A stretch of DNA of 64,000 bases, taken from Devosia aquimaris (GTDB lineage: Bacteria > Pseudomonadota > Alphaproteobacteria > Rhizobiales > Devosiaceae). The notes beneath the pieces were generated by a model, which was given only the letters and a program-made list of their open reading frames with translations, ran no database searches and was not told the DNA's origin. A program made the position numbers and the translations under genes. The DNA lies in the NCBI RefSeq assembly GCF_020169335.1, contig NZ_JAIEZN010000002.1:434001-498000 (forward strand). The letters run 5' to 3'. This document shows positions 27,021-35,589 of this stretch, piece after piece (positions within the stretch are counted from its first letter, which is position 1; each line of letters starts with the position of its first letter).

Positions 27021-27737
27021 ATGCGCCCGTCCGGACGTGAGCCCAACCAGATGCGCAGCGTCAGCATCGAACGCAATGTCTCCATGAAGGCCGAGGGCTC
27101 TTGCCTCGTCAGCTTTGGCAACACCAAGGTTCTGGTGACGGCGTCGGTCGAGACCAGCGTTCCGGGCTGGCTGCGCGGCAAGGGCCAGGGCTGGGTCACC
27201 GCCGAATATGGCATGCTGCCCCGCGCCACCGGCAGCCGCACCCGCCGCGAGGCGACCGCCGGCAAGCAGACCGGCCGCACCCAGGAAATCCAGCGCCTGA
27301 TCGGCCGCTCGCTGCGTGCCGTGGTCGACATGCAGCTCTTGGGTGAAGCCCAGATCACGCTCGACTGCGATGTGCTGGAGGCCGATGGCGGCACCCGCAC
27401 CGCTGCGATCACCGGCGCCTATGTCGCCCTGGCCGATGCCATCGCCTGGATGGACGAGCGCAAGCTGACCAAGGGCAAGGCCCTGCGTGATTCGGTGGCT
27501 GCCGTGTCCTGCGGCATCTATCGCGGCACGCCGGTGCTCGACCTCGATTATCTCGAGGATGTCGAAGCCCATACCGACGCCAATTTCGTCATGACCGGCG
27601 CGGGCCGTTTCGTTGAAATCCAGGGCACAGCCGAGCAGGTGCCCTTTACCCGCGATGAACTCGACAGCCTGATGAGCCTGGCCGAACAGGGCATTGGCGA
27701 ACTGACCGTGCTGCAGAACAAGGTGCTGGCAGCATGA
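27021..27737 (+). CDS. rph: ribonuclease PH
   Basis: Phosphorolytic 3'-5' exoribonuclease for tRNA trimming. The 238-residue protein shows [39 protein letters not shown], the phosphate-binding Arg block [29 protein letters not shown] (in two parts) and [16 protein letters not shown]. The start is ATG 27021. The stop overlaps the next small ORF by four bases (ATGA), and rdgB follows beyond it, so the three form a coupled operon. Confidence 0.96.
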   Translation: MRPSGREPNQMRSVSIERNVSMKAEGSCLVSFGNTKVLVTASVETSVPGWLRGKGQGWVTAEYGMLPRATGSRTRREATAGKQTGRTQEIQRLIGRSLRAVVDMQLLGEAQITLDCDVLEADGGTRTAAITGAYVALADAIAWMDERKLTKGKALRDSVAAVSCGIYRGTPVLDLDYLEDVEAHTDANFVMTGAGRFVEIQGTAEQVPFTRDELDSLMSLAEQGIGELTVLQNKVLAA

Positions 27738-27880
27738 TGGGCTGGTTCAGGAAAGCCCTGGCCGCCAAGCCGGCCGCCCGTCCCGCCACCAGCCCGCGCC
27801 AGGTGTCGCCGGAAAACTGCGCGCTCTGGCGCGATGTGACCCGGGCCCTTGACGCCAAGCCCAAGGGGTTGAGCAAATGA
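27734..27880 (+). CDS. 48-residue microprotein coupled between rph and rdgB
   Basis: A 49-codon frame that starts in the rph stop (ATGA at 27734) and ends in the rdgB start (ATGA at 27877), so both junctions have the four-base overlap of coupled genes. The product is basic with an amphipathic, tryptophan-containing start ([12 protein letters not shown]), a Pro/Ala linker ([10 protein letters not shown]) and a second helix ([13 protein letters not shown]). No family is recognised. The exact double overlap argues for real translation, but it could also be a device for re-initiation onto rdgB. Confidence 0.6.
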   Translation: MMGWFRKALAAKPAARPATSPRQVSPENCALWRDVTRALDAKPKGLSK

Positions 27881-28518
27881 GCATTCCGCGCCTGGGTCCT
27901 GGCGATCGACTGGTGCTGGCCACCCACAATGCCGGCAAGCTCAAGGAATTCCGCGAACTCTTTGCCCCCTTCGGCCTTGAGATCGTTTCGGCAGGCGAGC
28001 TGGGCTTGCCCGAGCCGGAAGAAACCGGCACCACCTTTGCCGAAAATGCGCGGCTCAAGGCGCACGCTGCGGCCCAGGCGACCGGCCTGCTCGCGCTCAG
28101 CGATGATTCGGGCCTCTGCGTGGATGCGCTCAATGGCGATCCCGGCGTCTATACCGCCGACTGGGCCGGCGTGCCGCGCAATTTCGACCATGCCATGAAG
28201 CGGGTGGAAGATGCGCTGCAGGCGGCCAATGCCACCTCGCCCGGCCTTCGAGGTGCCTCGTTCAATGCCACCATGTGCCTGGCCCATCCCGATGGCCGCG
28301 ACGTGCTCTATGTCGGCAAGGTCGAGGGCACGCTGGTCTGGCCACCGCGCGGCACGGTCGGCCATGGCTATGATCCGGTGTTCATGCCCAAGGGCTATGA
28401 CATCACCTTTGGCCAGATGCCGGCCGAGATGAAGCACTCCTGGGCGCCCGGTGAACCCGGCCTCAGCCATCGCGCCCGCGCCTTTGCCCAGTTCTACGAG
28501 GCCCAGATTGAAAAATAA
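27877..28518 (+). CDS. rdgB: XTP/dITP pyrophosphatase RdgB
   Basis: RdgB (HAM1 family) removes non-canonical purine triphosphates (ITP, XTP, dITP) from the nucleotide pool. The 213-residue protein has [15 protein letters not shown] (substrate and phosphate binding), [24 protein letters not shown] with the catalytic acids, and [11 protein letters not shown]. It overlaps the upstream microprotein by four bases. Its last codons overlap hemW, whose TTG start lies at 28508. Confidence 0.95.
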   Translation: MSIPRLGPGDRLVLATHNAGKLKEFRELFAPFGLEIVSAGELGLPEPEETGTTFAENARLKAHAAAQATGLLALSDDSGLCVDALNGDPGVYTADWAGVPRNFDHAMKRVEDALQAANATSPGLRGASFNATMCLAHPDGRDVLYVGKVEGTLVWPPRGTVGHGYDPVFMPKGYDITFGQMPAEMKHSWAPGEPGLSHRARAFAQFYEAQIEK

Positions 28519-29665
28519 CCCCAACGATCTGTTCGGGGTTTATGTGCACTGGCCCTTCTGCGCCAGCAAATGCCCATATTGCGACTTCAACAGCCATGTC
28601 CATCGCGGGCCGTTCGACGAGGATGGCTATGTCGCCGCCTATGAGCGCGAGATCGCCACGGCGGCCGCGCTGGTGCCGGGCCGCGTCGTGCAGTCGATCT
28701 TTTTCGGCGGCGGCACGCCCTCGCTGATGTCGCCCAGCGCCACCGGGCGCATCATCGATGCCATCGCCAAGCACTGGACGGTTGAACCGGGCGCTGAAAT
28801 CACGCTCGAAGCCAATCCCACCAGCGTCGAGGTTGACCGCTTCCGCGGCTTCCGCACCGCCGGGGTCAATCGTGTGTCGCTCGGCGTGCAGTCGCTGCGC
28901 GAAGGGCCGCTGGCCGAGCTGGGCCGTCGCCATACGGTCGACGAAGCCATCGCCGCCGTGCGCATCGCCCAGTCGGTGTTCGAGCGTTCGAGCTTTGATC
29001 TGATCTATGCCCGCCCGCGCCAGACCCTTGAGGACTGGGAAGACGAGCTCAAGGAAGCGCTGTGGATGGCGCGTGGCCATATCAGCCTCTACCAGCTGAC
29101 CATCGAGCAGGGCACGCGCTATTTCGACCTGCATCGCGCCGGCAAGCTGATCATGCCCGATGAGGACCTGGCGGCCGATTTTTATGAGCTGACGCAGGAA
29201 CTGACGGCGGCGGCGGGCCTGCCGGCCTATGAGATTTCCAACCATGCCCGCCCGGGCCAGGAGAGCACGCACAACATGCTCTACTGGCGCTATGGCGAAT
29301 ATGCCGGCATCGGGCCGGGCGCCCATGGAAGGTTGATGATCAACAACCAGCGCCATGCCACGGCCGCCGAAAAACTGCCCTTTGAATGGCAGAAGCAGGT
29401 GCTGGCCAAGGGCCACGGCATGGTGGTCGACGATGTGTTGACCTGGGAAGAACAGGGCGACGAATTCCTCGTCATGGGCCTGCGGCTCAAGGAGGGCATT
29501 TCGCCCGCCCGCTTCAGCGCGCTCTCGGGCCGCCAGATCTCGCCGCGCCAGATCGATGCGCTCAAGGGCTATGGATTTGTCGAGACCCTGCCCAACGGCA
29601 ATATCCGCGTCACCGACCGCGGCTGGCCCGTGCTCGACGCCGTGGTGGCGGACCTGGCCGCCTAA
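28508..29665 (+). CDS. hemW: radical SAM heme chaperone HemW
   Basis: HemW carries heme to target enzymes and is a relative of coproporphyrinogen dehydrogenase without proven HemN activity. The protein of about 385 residues has the radical SAM cluster motif [17 protein letters not shown], with C18, C22 and C25 and Phe following, as in HemW. GGGTPSLM is the SAM-binding glycine block. The C-terminal HemN-type domain includes [20 protein letters not shown]. The TTG at 28508, preceded by GAGG at a seven-base gap, is chosen as start, because frames further upstream lie inside rdgB. Confidence 0.93.
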   Translation: MKNNPNDLFGVYVHWPFCASKCPYCDFNSHVHRGPFDEDGYVAAYEREIATAAALVPGRVVQSIFFGGGTPSLMSPSATGRIIDAIAKHWTVEPGAEITLEANPTSVEVDRFRGFRTAGVNRVSLGVQSLREGPLAELGRRHTVDEAIAAVRIAQSVFERSSFDLIYARPRQTLEDWEDELKEALWMARGHISLYQLTIEQGTRYFDLHRAGKLIMPDEDLAADFYELTQELTAAAGLPAYEISNHARPGQESTHNMLYWRYGEYAGIGPGAHGRLMINNQRHATAAEKLPFEWQKQVLAKGHGMVVDDVLTWEEQGDEFLVMGLRLKEGISPARFSALSGRQISPRQIDALKGYGFVETLPNGNIRVTDRGWPVLDAVVADLAA

Positions 29666-30897
29666 AGCGCGGCCGGTTCGACCTGCTGGGGGCCAGCGGG
29701 GGTCACCCGCTTGATGGCCAGGGCATAGTCGGCGCGGCCATCGCTGTTGAAGCGGAACATGCCGTCCCTTCCATTAAAGCCCGTCGGCGCCGTCATGATC
29801 ATCGGATTATAGGGCGGGCTGGCCAGCGACAGCGTCTTGGCATTGGCCAGGATCGTCGCCGTGTAGGCGATGGTGGTCAAGGCATGCGGCGGGCTGCCGA
29901 AGCGGGCCTGGTAGTCCAGCGAAATCGCCTTGAGGCCAGTATCATCGACGCCCGGATAGATGGCGCCGGCCAGAGCCGGCGTACCCGAGATGGCGGGATC
30001 GCCCTGCCAGTCGGCAGAGCCGACGATCACAACGTCGTCGGGTTTTACCCCGGCCTGGGCGAGGAGATTGGCGAAGCTGGGGGCGCTGAGTCGGTCGGGC
30101 AGGAAGAAGCTGTCGATCAACCCCTTGTCGATCAAGGGCTTGGCCTGATCGATGATGCCCTTGGCCTCGCTGACATCGGAAAAACTATAGACCGCCGAGG
30201 GCGAAAAGCCGGTGGCAATGGCCTGCTGGCGGAACGCGGTCTGCTGCGCCTGGCCATAGGCCGTGTTGGGAAAGGCCCCGGCCACGCCGCGCCGGCCCTG
30301 GGCCTTGAGATAGGTCAGCGCGCGTTTCATCTCGGTCTGGGGCAGGACGCTGAGCAGATAGACCCCCGGCCCGGCCGCACTGGCATTGTTGGAAAAACCA
30401 ATGAGTGGCAGGCCGTTAGAGCGGGCGACCGCGCCGGCGGCCGTGACTTCATCGCCCCTGAGCGGCCCCAGGATCAGCTTGGCGCCCTGCCGCGCGGCAG
30501 TCGTCACCGCGCTGGTCGCGCCGGCCACCGTGCCGCCGGTGTCGTAGAGGGTGATGGTGGTGTTCTCGGCGATATTGGGATTGGCCTCGATAAAGCTCAT
30601 CGCCAGCCGGCTGCCATTGGCCATGGACTGGCCGACACTGGCCAGGGCCGGATCACCGGACAGCGGCAGCAGCAGCGCCACCTGCACTGGCCCATGACCG
30701 AAAACCTGTTGTCCGCCAGCTGTTTGCAGCGGTTGCATCATTGCGGGCGAGTTGCCATTGGCCGGGGTCAGCGTGCCGGGCGGGCGCGCGCCACCGCCGA
30801 AATCGATGGTGCGCGACCCCAGTTGGATGGGCGAACAGCCCGCCAGCACAATCAGCGCCACGCCGGCCCATACCCGTGCTATGCCGTGACATGCCAT
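29662..30897 (-). CDS. LpoA-like penicillin-binding protein activator lipoprotein
   Basis: A lipoprotein of about 411 residues with a signal peptide and lipobox LIVLAGCS, followed by a type I periplasmic binding fold (VQVALLLPLSGDPALASVGQSMANGSRLA, LILGPLRGDEVTAAG, PLIGFSNNASAAGPGVYLLSV). In Gammaproteobacteria LpoA activates PBP1a; the alphaproteobacterial homologues lie next to rsmI just as here. A role in peptidoglycan synthesis is inferred from this. The start is uncertain: ATG 30897 has AGGAG 14 bases upstream, and GTG 30912 or TTG 30924 are alternatives. It is divergent from rsmI and convergent with hemW, sharing four bases. Confidence 0.83.
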   Translation of the reverse strand: MACHGIARVWAGVALIVLAGCSPIQLGSRTIDFGGGARPPGTLTPANGNSPAMMQPLQTAGGQQVFGHGPVQVALLLPLSGDPALASVGQSMANGSRLAMSFIEANPNIAENTTITLYDTGGTVAGATSAVTTAARQGAKLILGPLRGDEVTAAGAVARSNGLPLIGFSNNASAAGPGVYLLSVLPQTEMKRALTYLKAQGRRGVAGAFPNTAYGQAQQTAFRQQAIATGFSPSAVYSFSDVSEAKGIIDQAKPLIDKGLIDSFFLPDRLSAPSFANLLAQAGVKPDDVVIVGSADWQGDPAISGTPALAGAIYPGVDDTGLKAISLDYQARFGSPPHALTTIAYTATILANAKTLSLASPPYNPMIMTAPTGFNGRDGMFRFNSDGRADYALAIKRVTPAGPQQVEPAAL

Positions 30898-31009
30898 GCG
30901 CTTGCCGGTCACTCCTTGCCCCAATTGGTGAGCAGTGTGTTAACACTCTGGCCGCAATTGCTTAACCAAGTCTTGTCCCGCAAGGCTTCAGCCGAGGAAA
31001 ACCCCGCCC

Positions 31010-31897
31010 ATGGCCGATGCCGCCCCAGGCTACTTCATCTTTGGCAGCGCCTTTACGGCGCCGCCGCTGGCGCCCGGTCTCTATGTCGTGGCGACGCCCA
31101 TCGGCAATCTGCGCGACATCACCATCCGCGCGCTCGAGACGCTGGCGGCGGCCGATGCGATCCTGTGCGAAGACACGCGCATGTCGGCGCGCCTGCTCGA
31201 CCATTATGGCATCAAGGCGCGGCGTATCGCCCTGCATGAGCATAATGAACGCGCCAAGGCGGACGACATCGTCGCGCGTATCGCGGCCGGGCAGAGTCTG
31301 GCGCTGATTTCGGACGCCGGCACACCGCTCTTGTCGGACCCCGGCTTCCCGCTGATCCGCGCGCTGGCCGAAGCGGGCCTGCCGGTCTATCCCATTCCCG
31401 GCGCCTCAGCGCTGCTGTCGGCACTGGTGACGGCGGGCCTGCCCACCGATGCCTTTGCCTTTCACGGTTTTTTGCCCCCCAAGGCCGGCGCCCGGGCCAA
31501 TGCCATCCGGGCTCTCAGCGATTCACGTGAAACGCTGGTGTTCTATGAAAGCCCGCGCCGGCTCGACGATACGCTGGCAGCCATGGCCGAACTCTGGGGC
31601 GACCGCCAGGCTGCCGTGGCGCTCGAACTCACCAAGCGCTTCGAGCGGGTGATGCGCGGCACGCTGGCCGAACTGGCGGCCCAGTTCGCCGATGCCGAAA
31701 CCAGGGGCGAGGCCGTGATCGTGGTGGCCGGCGCCGCCGAAGCCGCCCAGCCTGACGAAGCCGACTGGCAGGCCGCGCTTTTGGCCGAAATGGCCAGCCA
31801 GCCGCTGCGCGCCGCCGTTGATGCGGTGACGGCCCGGTTCGGCCTCAAGCGCAAGGAGGTCTATGATGCCGCCCTCGCCCTCAAGGCCGAAAAGTAA
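31010..31897 (+). CDS. rsmI: 16S rRNA (cytidine(1402)-2'-O)-methyltransferase RsmI
   Basis: RsmI methylates the ribose of C1402 in the decoding centre. The 295-residue tetrapyrrole-methylase-fold protein shows LYVVATPIGNLRDITIRALETL, CEDTRMSARLLDHYGI, ISDAGTPLLSDPGFPLIR and VFYESPRRLDDTLA. ATG 31010 follows GAGGAAA. It has a parS-like sequence inside it, coding for DSRET with codons TCA and CGT, which look unusual for this GC-rich gene. The yraN start overlaps its 3' end by 35 bases. Confidence 0.96.
   Translation: MADAAPGYFIFGSAFTAPPLAPGLYVVATPIGNLRDITIRALETLAAADAILCEDTRMSARLLDHYGIKARRIALHEHNERAKADDIVARIAAGQSLALISDAGTPLLSDPGFPLIRALAEAGLPVYPIPGASALLSALVTAGLPTDAFAFHGFLPPKAGARANAIRALSDSRETLVFYESPRRLDDTLAAMAELWGDRQAAVALELTKRFERVMRGTLAELAAQFADAETRGEAVIVVAGAAEAAQPDEADWQAALLAEMASQPLRAAVDAVTARFGLKRKEVYDAALALKAEK
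31519..31534 (+). promoter_or_regulatory. parS-like palindrome (site 4 of 7), inside rsmI
   Basis: CGATTCACGTGAAACG within the rsmI coding sequence, encoding DSRET. The site survives inside a conserved gene at the price of less usual codons. Confidence 0.5.
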
Positions 31898-32252
31898 GGC
31901 CCGCATCGCCGCCCAGCGTGGCGGCCACCTGGCCGAATTTCTGGCCGGCTGGCTGCTGCGCGCCAAATTCTATCGCCTTTTGGCCCGCCGCTACAAAACG
32001 CCCCTGGGCGAGATTGACCTCGTCGCCGAACGCTTCGGCACCATCGTGTTTGTCGAAGTCAAGGCGCGGGCATCGGCCCGGCTGGAGGCCGAGGCCCTCG
32101 AGGCCGTCAACCAGGCCCGCATCCTGCGCGCCGCGGCCTATTGGCAGGCGCGCCACCCCAGGCTGGCCGACCGACCCTGCCGCTTCGATGTGATTTTCCT
32201 TGCGCCCGGCCACTGGCCGCGCCATGTCATCAACGCCTTCGACGCCAATTGA
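31863..32252 (+). CDS. yraN: YraN family (UPF0102) nuclease-fold protein
   Basis: A 129-residue protein of the YraN family with a Holliday-junction-resolvase-like PD-(D/E)XK fold. The catalytic pattern is [22 protein letters not shown] (Asp, then ExK); the conserved [14 protein letters not shown] helix and [10 protein letters not shown] precede it. The role is not established. Its start overlaps the rsmI end by 35 bases; the rsmI-yraN-gshB order is widely conserved in Proteobacteria. A second ATG lies at 31866. Confidence 0.9.
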   Translation: MMPPSPSRPKSKARIAAQRGGHLAEFLAGWLLRAKFYRLLARRYKTPLGEIDLVAERFGTIVFVEVKARASARLEAEALEAVNQARILRAAAYWQARHPRLADRPCRFDVIFLAPGHWPRHVINAFDAN

Positions 32253-32260
32253 GAGACACC

Positions 32261-33205
32261 ATGACGCTCAAAGTCGCGGTCCAGATGGACCATGTCGCCA
32301 CCATCAACCCCATGGGTGATTCCACCTTCGCCATGATGCTGGAGGCGCAGGCGCGCGGCCATGAGCTGCTGCACTATACGCCCGATACGCTGGCGCTGCG
32401 CGGCCATGAGGTGAGCGCGCTGGCCCAGCCCATCACCGTCTTCGACAAGCCCAAGGGCGAGCATTTCACCCTCGGCGAGGCGCGCCGCGTCGATCTGTCG
32501 ACCCAGGACGTGATCCATATGCGCCAGGATCCGCCCTTTGACATGAACTACATCACCCTCACCCATCTGCTCGAAAAGCTGCATCCCAAGGTGCTGGTGG
32601 TCAATCCGCCGGCTGCCGTGCGCAATGCGCCGGAAAAAATCCTGGTCACCGACTTTCCCGAGCTGATGCCGCCTACCCTGGTGACGCGTGACCGCGCCAT
32701 GATCCATGCCTTCCGCAAGGAGCACGGCAACATCATCGTCAAGCCGCTCTATGGCAATGGCGGCGCTGGCGTCTTCTTCATCCAGGAAGGCGATCATAAC
32801 CTGGCGAGCCTGCTTGAGCTGTTCGAGAGCAATTACCGCGAACCCTTCATGATCCAGAAATACCTGCCCGACGTGCGCAAGGGCGACAAGCGGATCATCA
32901 TCATCGACGGCGAGCCGGTGGCGGGCCTCAATCGTATTCCCGCCGATGGCGAGGCGCGCAGCAATATGCATGTCGGTGGCCGGCCCGAACTGTCGCCGCT
33001 GACGGAACGCGAGCGCGAAATCTGCGCCACCATCGCCCCGGCGCTGAAAGAGCGCGGCATGATCTTTGTAGGCATCGACGTGATCGGAGACTATCTCACC
33101 GAGATCAATGTCACCTCCCCCACCGGCATCCGCGAGATCAAGCGCTTCGGCGGGCCCGACATTGCCGTCATGATCTGGGACGCCATCGAAAAGCGCCGCG
33201 CCTGA
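32261..33205 (+). CDS. gshB: glutathione synthetase
   Basis: ATP-grasp ligase joining gamma-glutamylcysteine and glycine. The 314-residue protein has the prokaryotic features [36 protein letters not shown], the ATP lid [13 protein letters not shown] and the Mg/ATP block [21 protein letters not shown]. Start ATG 32261 lies 8 bases after yraN. The membrane protein that follows overlaps by one base (TGATG). Confidence 0.96.
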   Translation: MTLKVAVQMDHVATINPMGDSTFAMMLEAQARGHELLHYTPDTLALRGHEVSALAQPITVFDKPKGEHFTLGEARRVDLSTQDVIHMRQDPPFDMNYITLTHLLEKLHPKVLVVNPPAAVRNAPEKILVTDFPELMPPTLVTRDRAMIHAFRKEHGNIIVKPLYGNGGAGVFFIQEGDHNLASLLELFESNYREPFMIQKYLPDVRKGDKRIIIIDGEPVAGLNRIPADGEARSNMHVGGRPELSPLTEREREICATIAPALKERGMIFVGIDVIGDYLTEINVTSPTGIREIKRFGGPDIAVMIWDAIEKRRA

Positions 33206-33585
33206 TGTGGCTGGCGCTGACGGCCCTGGCGGCGGGCATCGGCTGGTTCCTGCTGCGCCGCTGGCGCCGCGGCCTGCCCGTCGATGAGCGGCTGACGCTG
33301 CGCTACTGGCGCGATTCGGCCATTGTGCTGGGCGCCTATCTGCTGCTGGTGCTGGCCGGCGCCGGCGTCACCCGGGTCATGGTGGGGTTCAACCGCTCCG
33401 GCTGGGCCGACCTGCTGATGGTGGCCTTCTTTGCCGTCTGGGTGCTCTATGGCGCGGTCTGGCTGCTGCGTTTCCTGCCCAGCTCGCGCCCCCGCCCCGC
33501 CTGGCTGGTCCGCTCGCGCGGCTGGCTCGACGGCCTGGCGCTGGTGTTGCTGGCGGCGCTGGCCACGGGCGCACGCATGCTGTGA
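33205..33585 (+). CDS. small conserved membrane protein after gshB
   Basis: A 126-residue protein of no recognised family with about four hydrophobic segments ([69 protein letters not shown]). Charged loops rich in Arg (RRWRRGLPVDERL) lie between them. Its ATG overlaps the gshB stop by one base, so it is probably coupled to it. The function is unknown. Confidence 0.68.
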   Translation: MWLALTALAAGIGWFLLRRWRRGLPVDERLTLRYWRDSAIVLGAYLLLVLAGAGVTRVMVGFNRSGWADLLMVAFFAVWVLYGAVWLLRFLPSSRPRPAWLVRSRGWLDGLALVLLAALATGARML

Positions 33586-33603
33586 AAACGCGGCCGGTTG
33601 CGG

Positions 33604-34113
33604 CTAGCCCGCCAGATGCCGACCGTGGATCAGCAGCGTGTGCAGGATGTGGCAGACAAGGAACCCTGCCGCTGAAATGGCATAGCCCCGACCGACCCAG
33701 CGCTGCAGCCGTGTGTCGGCACGCGTCCCGATCAACCCGATCCCAGCCAGCCAGAGCATGGGCGTATAGGCCGGTGCGGCAAACCCCACAGCGCTCGTGC
33801 TCCAGGCACTGTCCGGCATGGCGATCAGCGGCCACCACGCAAGGGCATAGGCCAGCACGCCCAGGCAATAGATGACAGCGCCCAAGCGCTGACGGGGTGT
33901 TTGCAGGCTGAGGGGCATCAGCAGCGGCAGGCCGGTGACCAGAACGCGGAGCACCGATTCGGGCCACGCCAGAGCCGGCGGAATGTCGCGCCAGAACACA
34001 TCGGGCTGGAAAACGGGCGGCAGCAGGCCGCCCAGCAACCCGCTGATGGCCAGCGGCGGCAGCATGAGCCAGAAGCAATTGGCGGCATATCGGGCAAACC
34101 GGCTGTGTTGCAT
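33604..34113 (-). CDS. conserved hypothetical membrane protein
   Basis: A 169-residue protein with four to five predicted membrane helices (FWLMLPPLAISGLLGGLL, VLVTGLPLLMPLSL, VIYCLGVLAYALAWWPLIAM, YTPMLWLAGIGLIG, ISAAGFLVCHILHTLLIHG). The start ATG 34113 follows GAGGA at a five-base gap; a longer frame to 34209 has no such signal. Family unrecognised. It is convergent with the small membrane gene after gshB and divergent from marC. Confidence 0.7.
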   Translation of the reverse strand: MQHSRFARYAANCFWLMLPPLAISGLLGGLLPPVFQPDVFWRDIPPALAWPESVLRVLVTGLPLLMPLSLQTPRQRLGAVIYCLGVLAYALAWWPLIAMPDSAWSTSAVGFAAPAYTPMLWLAGIGLIGTRADTRLQRWVGRGYAISAAGFLVCHILHTLLIHGRHLAG

Positions 34114-34248
34114 CTGGTCCTCGGGTGTCGGCGTACCGCATGGATCGTGTCGCAAGTCCCGTTGCCGGGTGCAAGCCAAGGTTCTGAGCGGGGTGGGCAA
34201 GGCCGCCACAAACCGCTAGGTCTAGTCAGAGCCACAGGAGACCCAGCC

Positions 34249-34881
34249 ATGCCCACCACGACATTCCTGGTTGCCTTTGCGACCCTGTTTGCCACCGTGG
34301 GCGTGGCCGATATCGCCTTCATCTTTGCCGCGCTGACCAAGCACAATACCGCCCAGCAGCGCTTTGCCTTCGCCACCCGCGGCGTCATTATCGCCGGGCT
34401 GATCCTGCTGCTGTTCGCGGTATTGGGCAGTGCGATCCTGGAAGTCTTCGGCATCACCATTCCGGCCCTGCGCACGGCCGGCGGCCTGCTGCTGTTCCTG
34501 ATCGCCATCGACATGGTGTTTGCCCGCCATTCGGGCGGCACCGACATCACCGATCAGGAAGAGGTGGAAGCCCGCTCGCGCGACGACATCGCCGTCTTTC
34601 CGCTGGCCATGCCACTGCTGGCCGGGCCGGGCGCCATCAGTGCGGTGATCCTGCTCACCACCGGTGCACGCAGCGATCTCGAGTTCTGGGCGGTGTTGCT
34701 GGCGATCGTGGTGATCCTGTTCCTGGCCTGGCTGACCCTTCTGGTGGCCATTCCCATCCAGCGCCTGCTGGGCGTCACGGGCCTGGCCGTGGTGTCGCGC
34801 GTGATCGGCATCCTGCTGGCCGCCCTGGCCGTGCAGTTTGTCTTTGATGGCGTCAAGGCCAGCGGCCTGCTCGCCGGCTGA
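34249..34881 (+). CDS. MarC family integral membrane protein
   Basis: A 210-residue protein with six predicted helices. Family blocks are FVALFATVGVADIAFIFAAL (here LVAFATLFATVGVADIAF), the internal repeat AVFPLAMPLLAGPGAISAVILL and RTAGGLLLFLIAIDM. MarC/YhgN proteins were once linked to multiple antibiotic resistance, but no transport activity is established. The start ATG 34249 has CAGGAG eight bases upstream. Confidence 0.88.
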   Translation: MPTTTFLVAFATLFATVGVADIAFIFAALTKHNTAQQRFAFATRGVIIAGLILLLFAVLGSAILEVFGITIPALRTAGGLLLFLIAIDMVFARHSGGTDITDQEEVEARSRDDIAVFPLAMPLLAGPGAISAVILLTTGARSDLEFWAVLLAIVVILFLAWLTLLVAIPIQRLLGVTGLAVVSRVIGILLAALAVQFVFDGVKASGLLAG

Positions 34882-35001
34882 GGCCGACGGTCTTAATATT
34901 GGGTAAAATTCTATCGTTAAGCACGTCTTAACAGTGCCGTTGACCACCGCCTGAGGCGGGCGCAATCCTGAGCCCTGTCGTGGCAAAGGAGGAACGGTGC
35001 C

Positions 35002-35118
35002 ATGCGTTTTGCGGCGCTTCTGTGCCTTGTGATCATCGCCATGATGGCGGCCAGCGGCGGCAATGTCGCGGCGCTGATGCCCCTCGACCCGCCGGCGCCG
35101 CTGGCGCACGCGCTTTAG
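35002..35118 (+). CDS. 38-residue hydrophobic small protein
   Basis: A 39-codon frame with a strong Shine-Dalgarno (AAGGAGGAA at 34986-34994). The product begins MRFAALLCLVIIAMMAASGG, a single membrane segment or signal peptide, and ends with the Pro/Ala-rich PLDPPAPLAHAL. No family is recognised. The strong ribosome site and hydrophobic start favour a real gene. Its stop merges with the left end of a palindromic element. Confidence 0.5.
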   Translation: MRFAALLCLVIIAMMAASGGNVAALMPLDPPAPLAHAL

Positions 35119-35290
35119 AGCATTTCACACTTGAATTGATTTTCGGCTTCTTTGCCTCCCTCCCCCTTGAGGGGAGGGACCGAGGGAGGGGGTCTCACAG
35201 TGGCCCTCAGAACGACCCCCACCCCGACCCTCCCCTCAAGGGGGAGGGGGCGACAGAGCCGGGTTAATCTGAACATGAAACGATCTGGCG
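35118..35290 (+). repeat. MITE-like palindromic element, copy B
   Basis: The same double-hairpin core as at 3663-3820 (CCCCCTTGAGGGGAGGGACC ... CCCTCAAGGGGGAGGGGGCG), with clearer outer ends. The left end GAGCATTTCACACTTGAATT is an imperfect inverted repeat of the right end (TTAATCTGAACATGAAACGA, then TCTG). There is no reading frame. It may be a miniature element or a structural repeat; no target duplication was established. Confidence 0.72.
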
Positions 35291-35301
35291 CGTAGGCAAA
35301 C

Positions 35302-35330
35302 AAAAGGCGGCCGACCCGTGTCGACCGCCC
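35302..35330 (-). terminator. terminator after the 40-residue gene
   Basis: On the minus strand, GGCGGTCGA and TCGGCCGCC pair over nine bases with one mismatch around loop CACGGG, followed by TTTTG. It starts 24 bases past the stop of the small lysine-rich gene. Confidence 0.8.
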
Positions 35331-35353
35331 AACATGCATCAGGTCTGGCTGGC

Positions 35354-35476
35354 TTACTTCTTGCCGGTGTGCCCGGCACTGCCTGCGCCCAGGCCGGTGA
35401 TCGGCTTGGCGACCTCGATCTTGTCCTTCTTCGGCTTCTTGGCCTCTTTGTTGCTGCGCATCTGACCCTTGGCCAT
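35354..35476 (-). CDS. 40-residue lysine-rich small protein
   Basis: A 41-codon gene with the start MAKGQMRSNKEAKKPKKDK, a short link EVAKPITGLG and a Gly/Lys tail AGSAGHTGKK. It is strongly basic, with no membrane segment. GGAGG-type sequences (AGGAGGACGTGAG) precede the ATG and a good terminator follows, so it is a complete transcription unit. Small proteins starting MAKGQxRSNxExKKPK are common in Alphaproteobacteria, from memory; the function is unknown. Nucleic-acid binding would be a guess based on charge. Confidence 0.72.
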   Translation of the reverse strand: MAKGQMRSNKEAKKPKKDKIEVAKPITGLGAGSAGHTGKK

Positions 35477-35589
35477 CTCACGTCCTCCTGCCTCCGGGCC
35501 CCGTGGCCCGGATCGAATACACCATCACGCTATGCCTGTGCCCAGACGCTGGCAAGGGCCGGCAGCGGCGCCCGGCGTGGCCGGATCCC

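Noticed and set aside
29386-31239. 617-codon plus-strand open frame
   Set aside because: Antisense to the LpoA-like lipoprotein and crossing into rsmI; no domain, and the minus-strand gene has a lipobox and binding fold.
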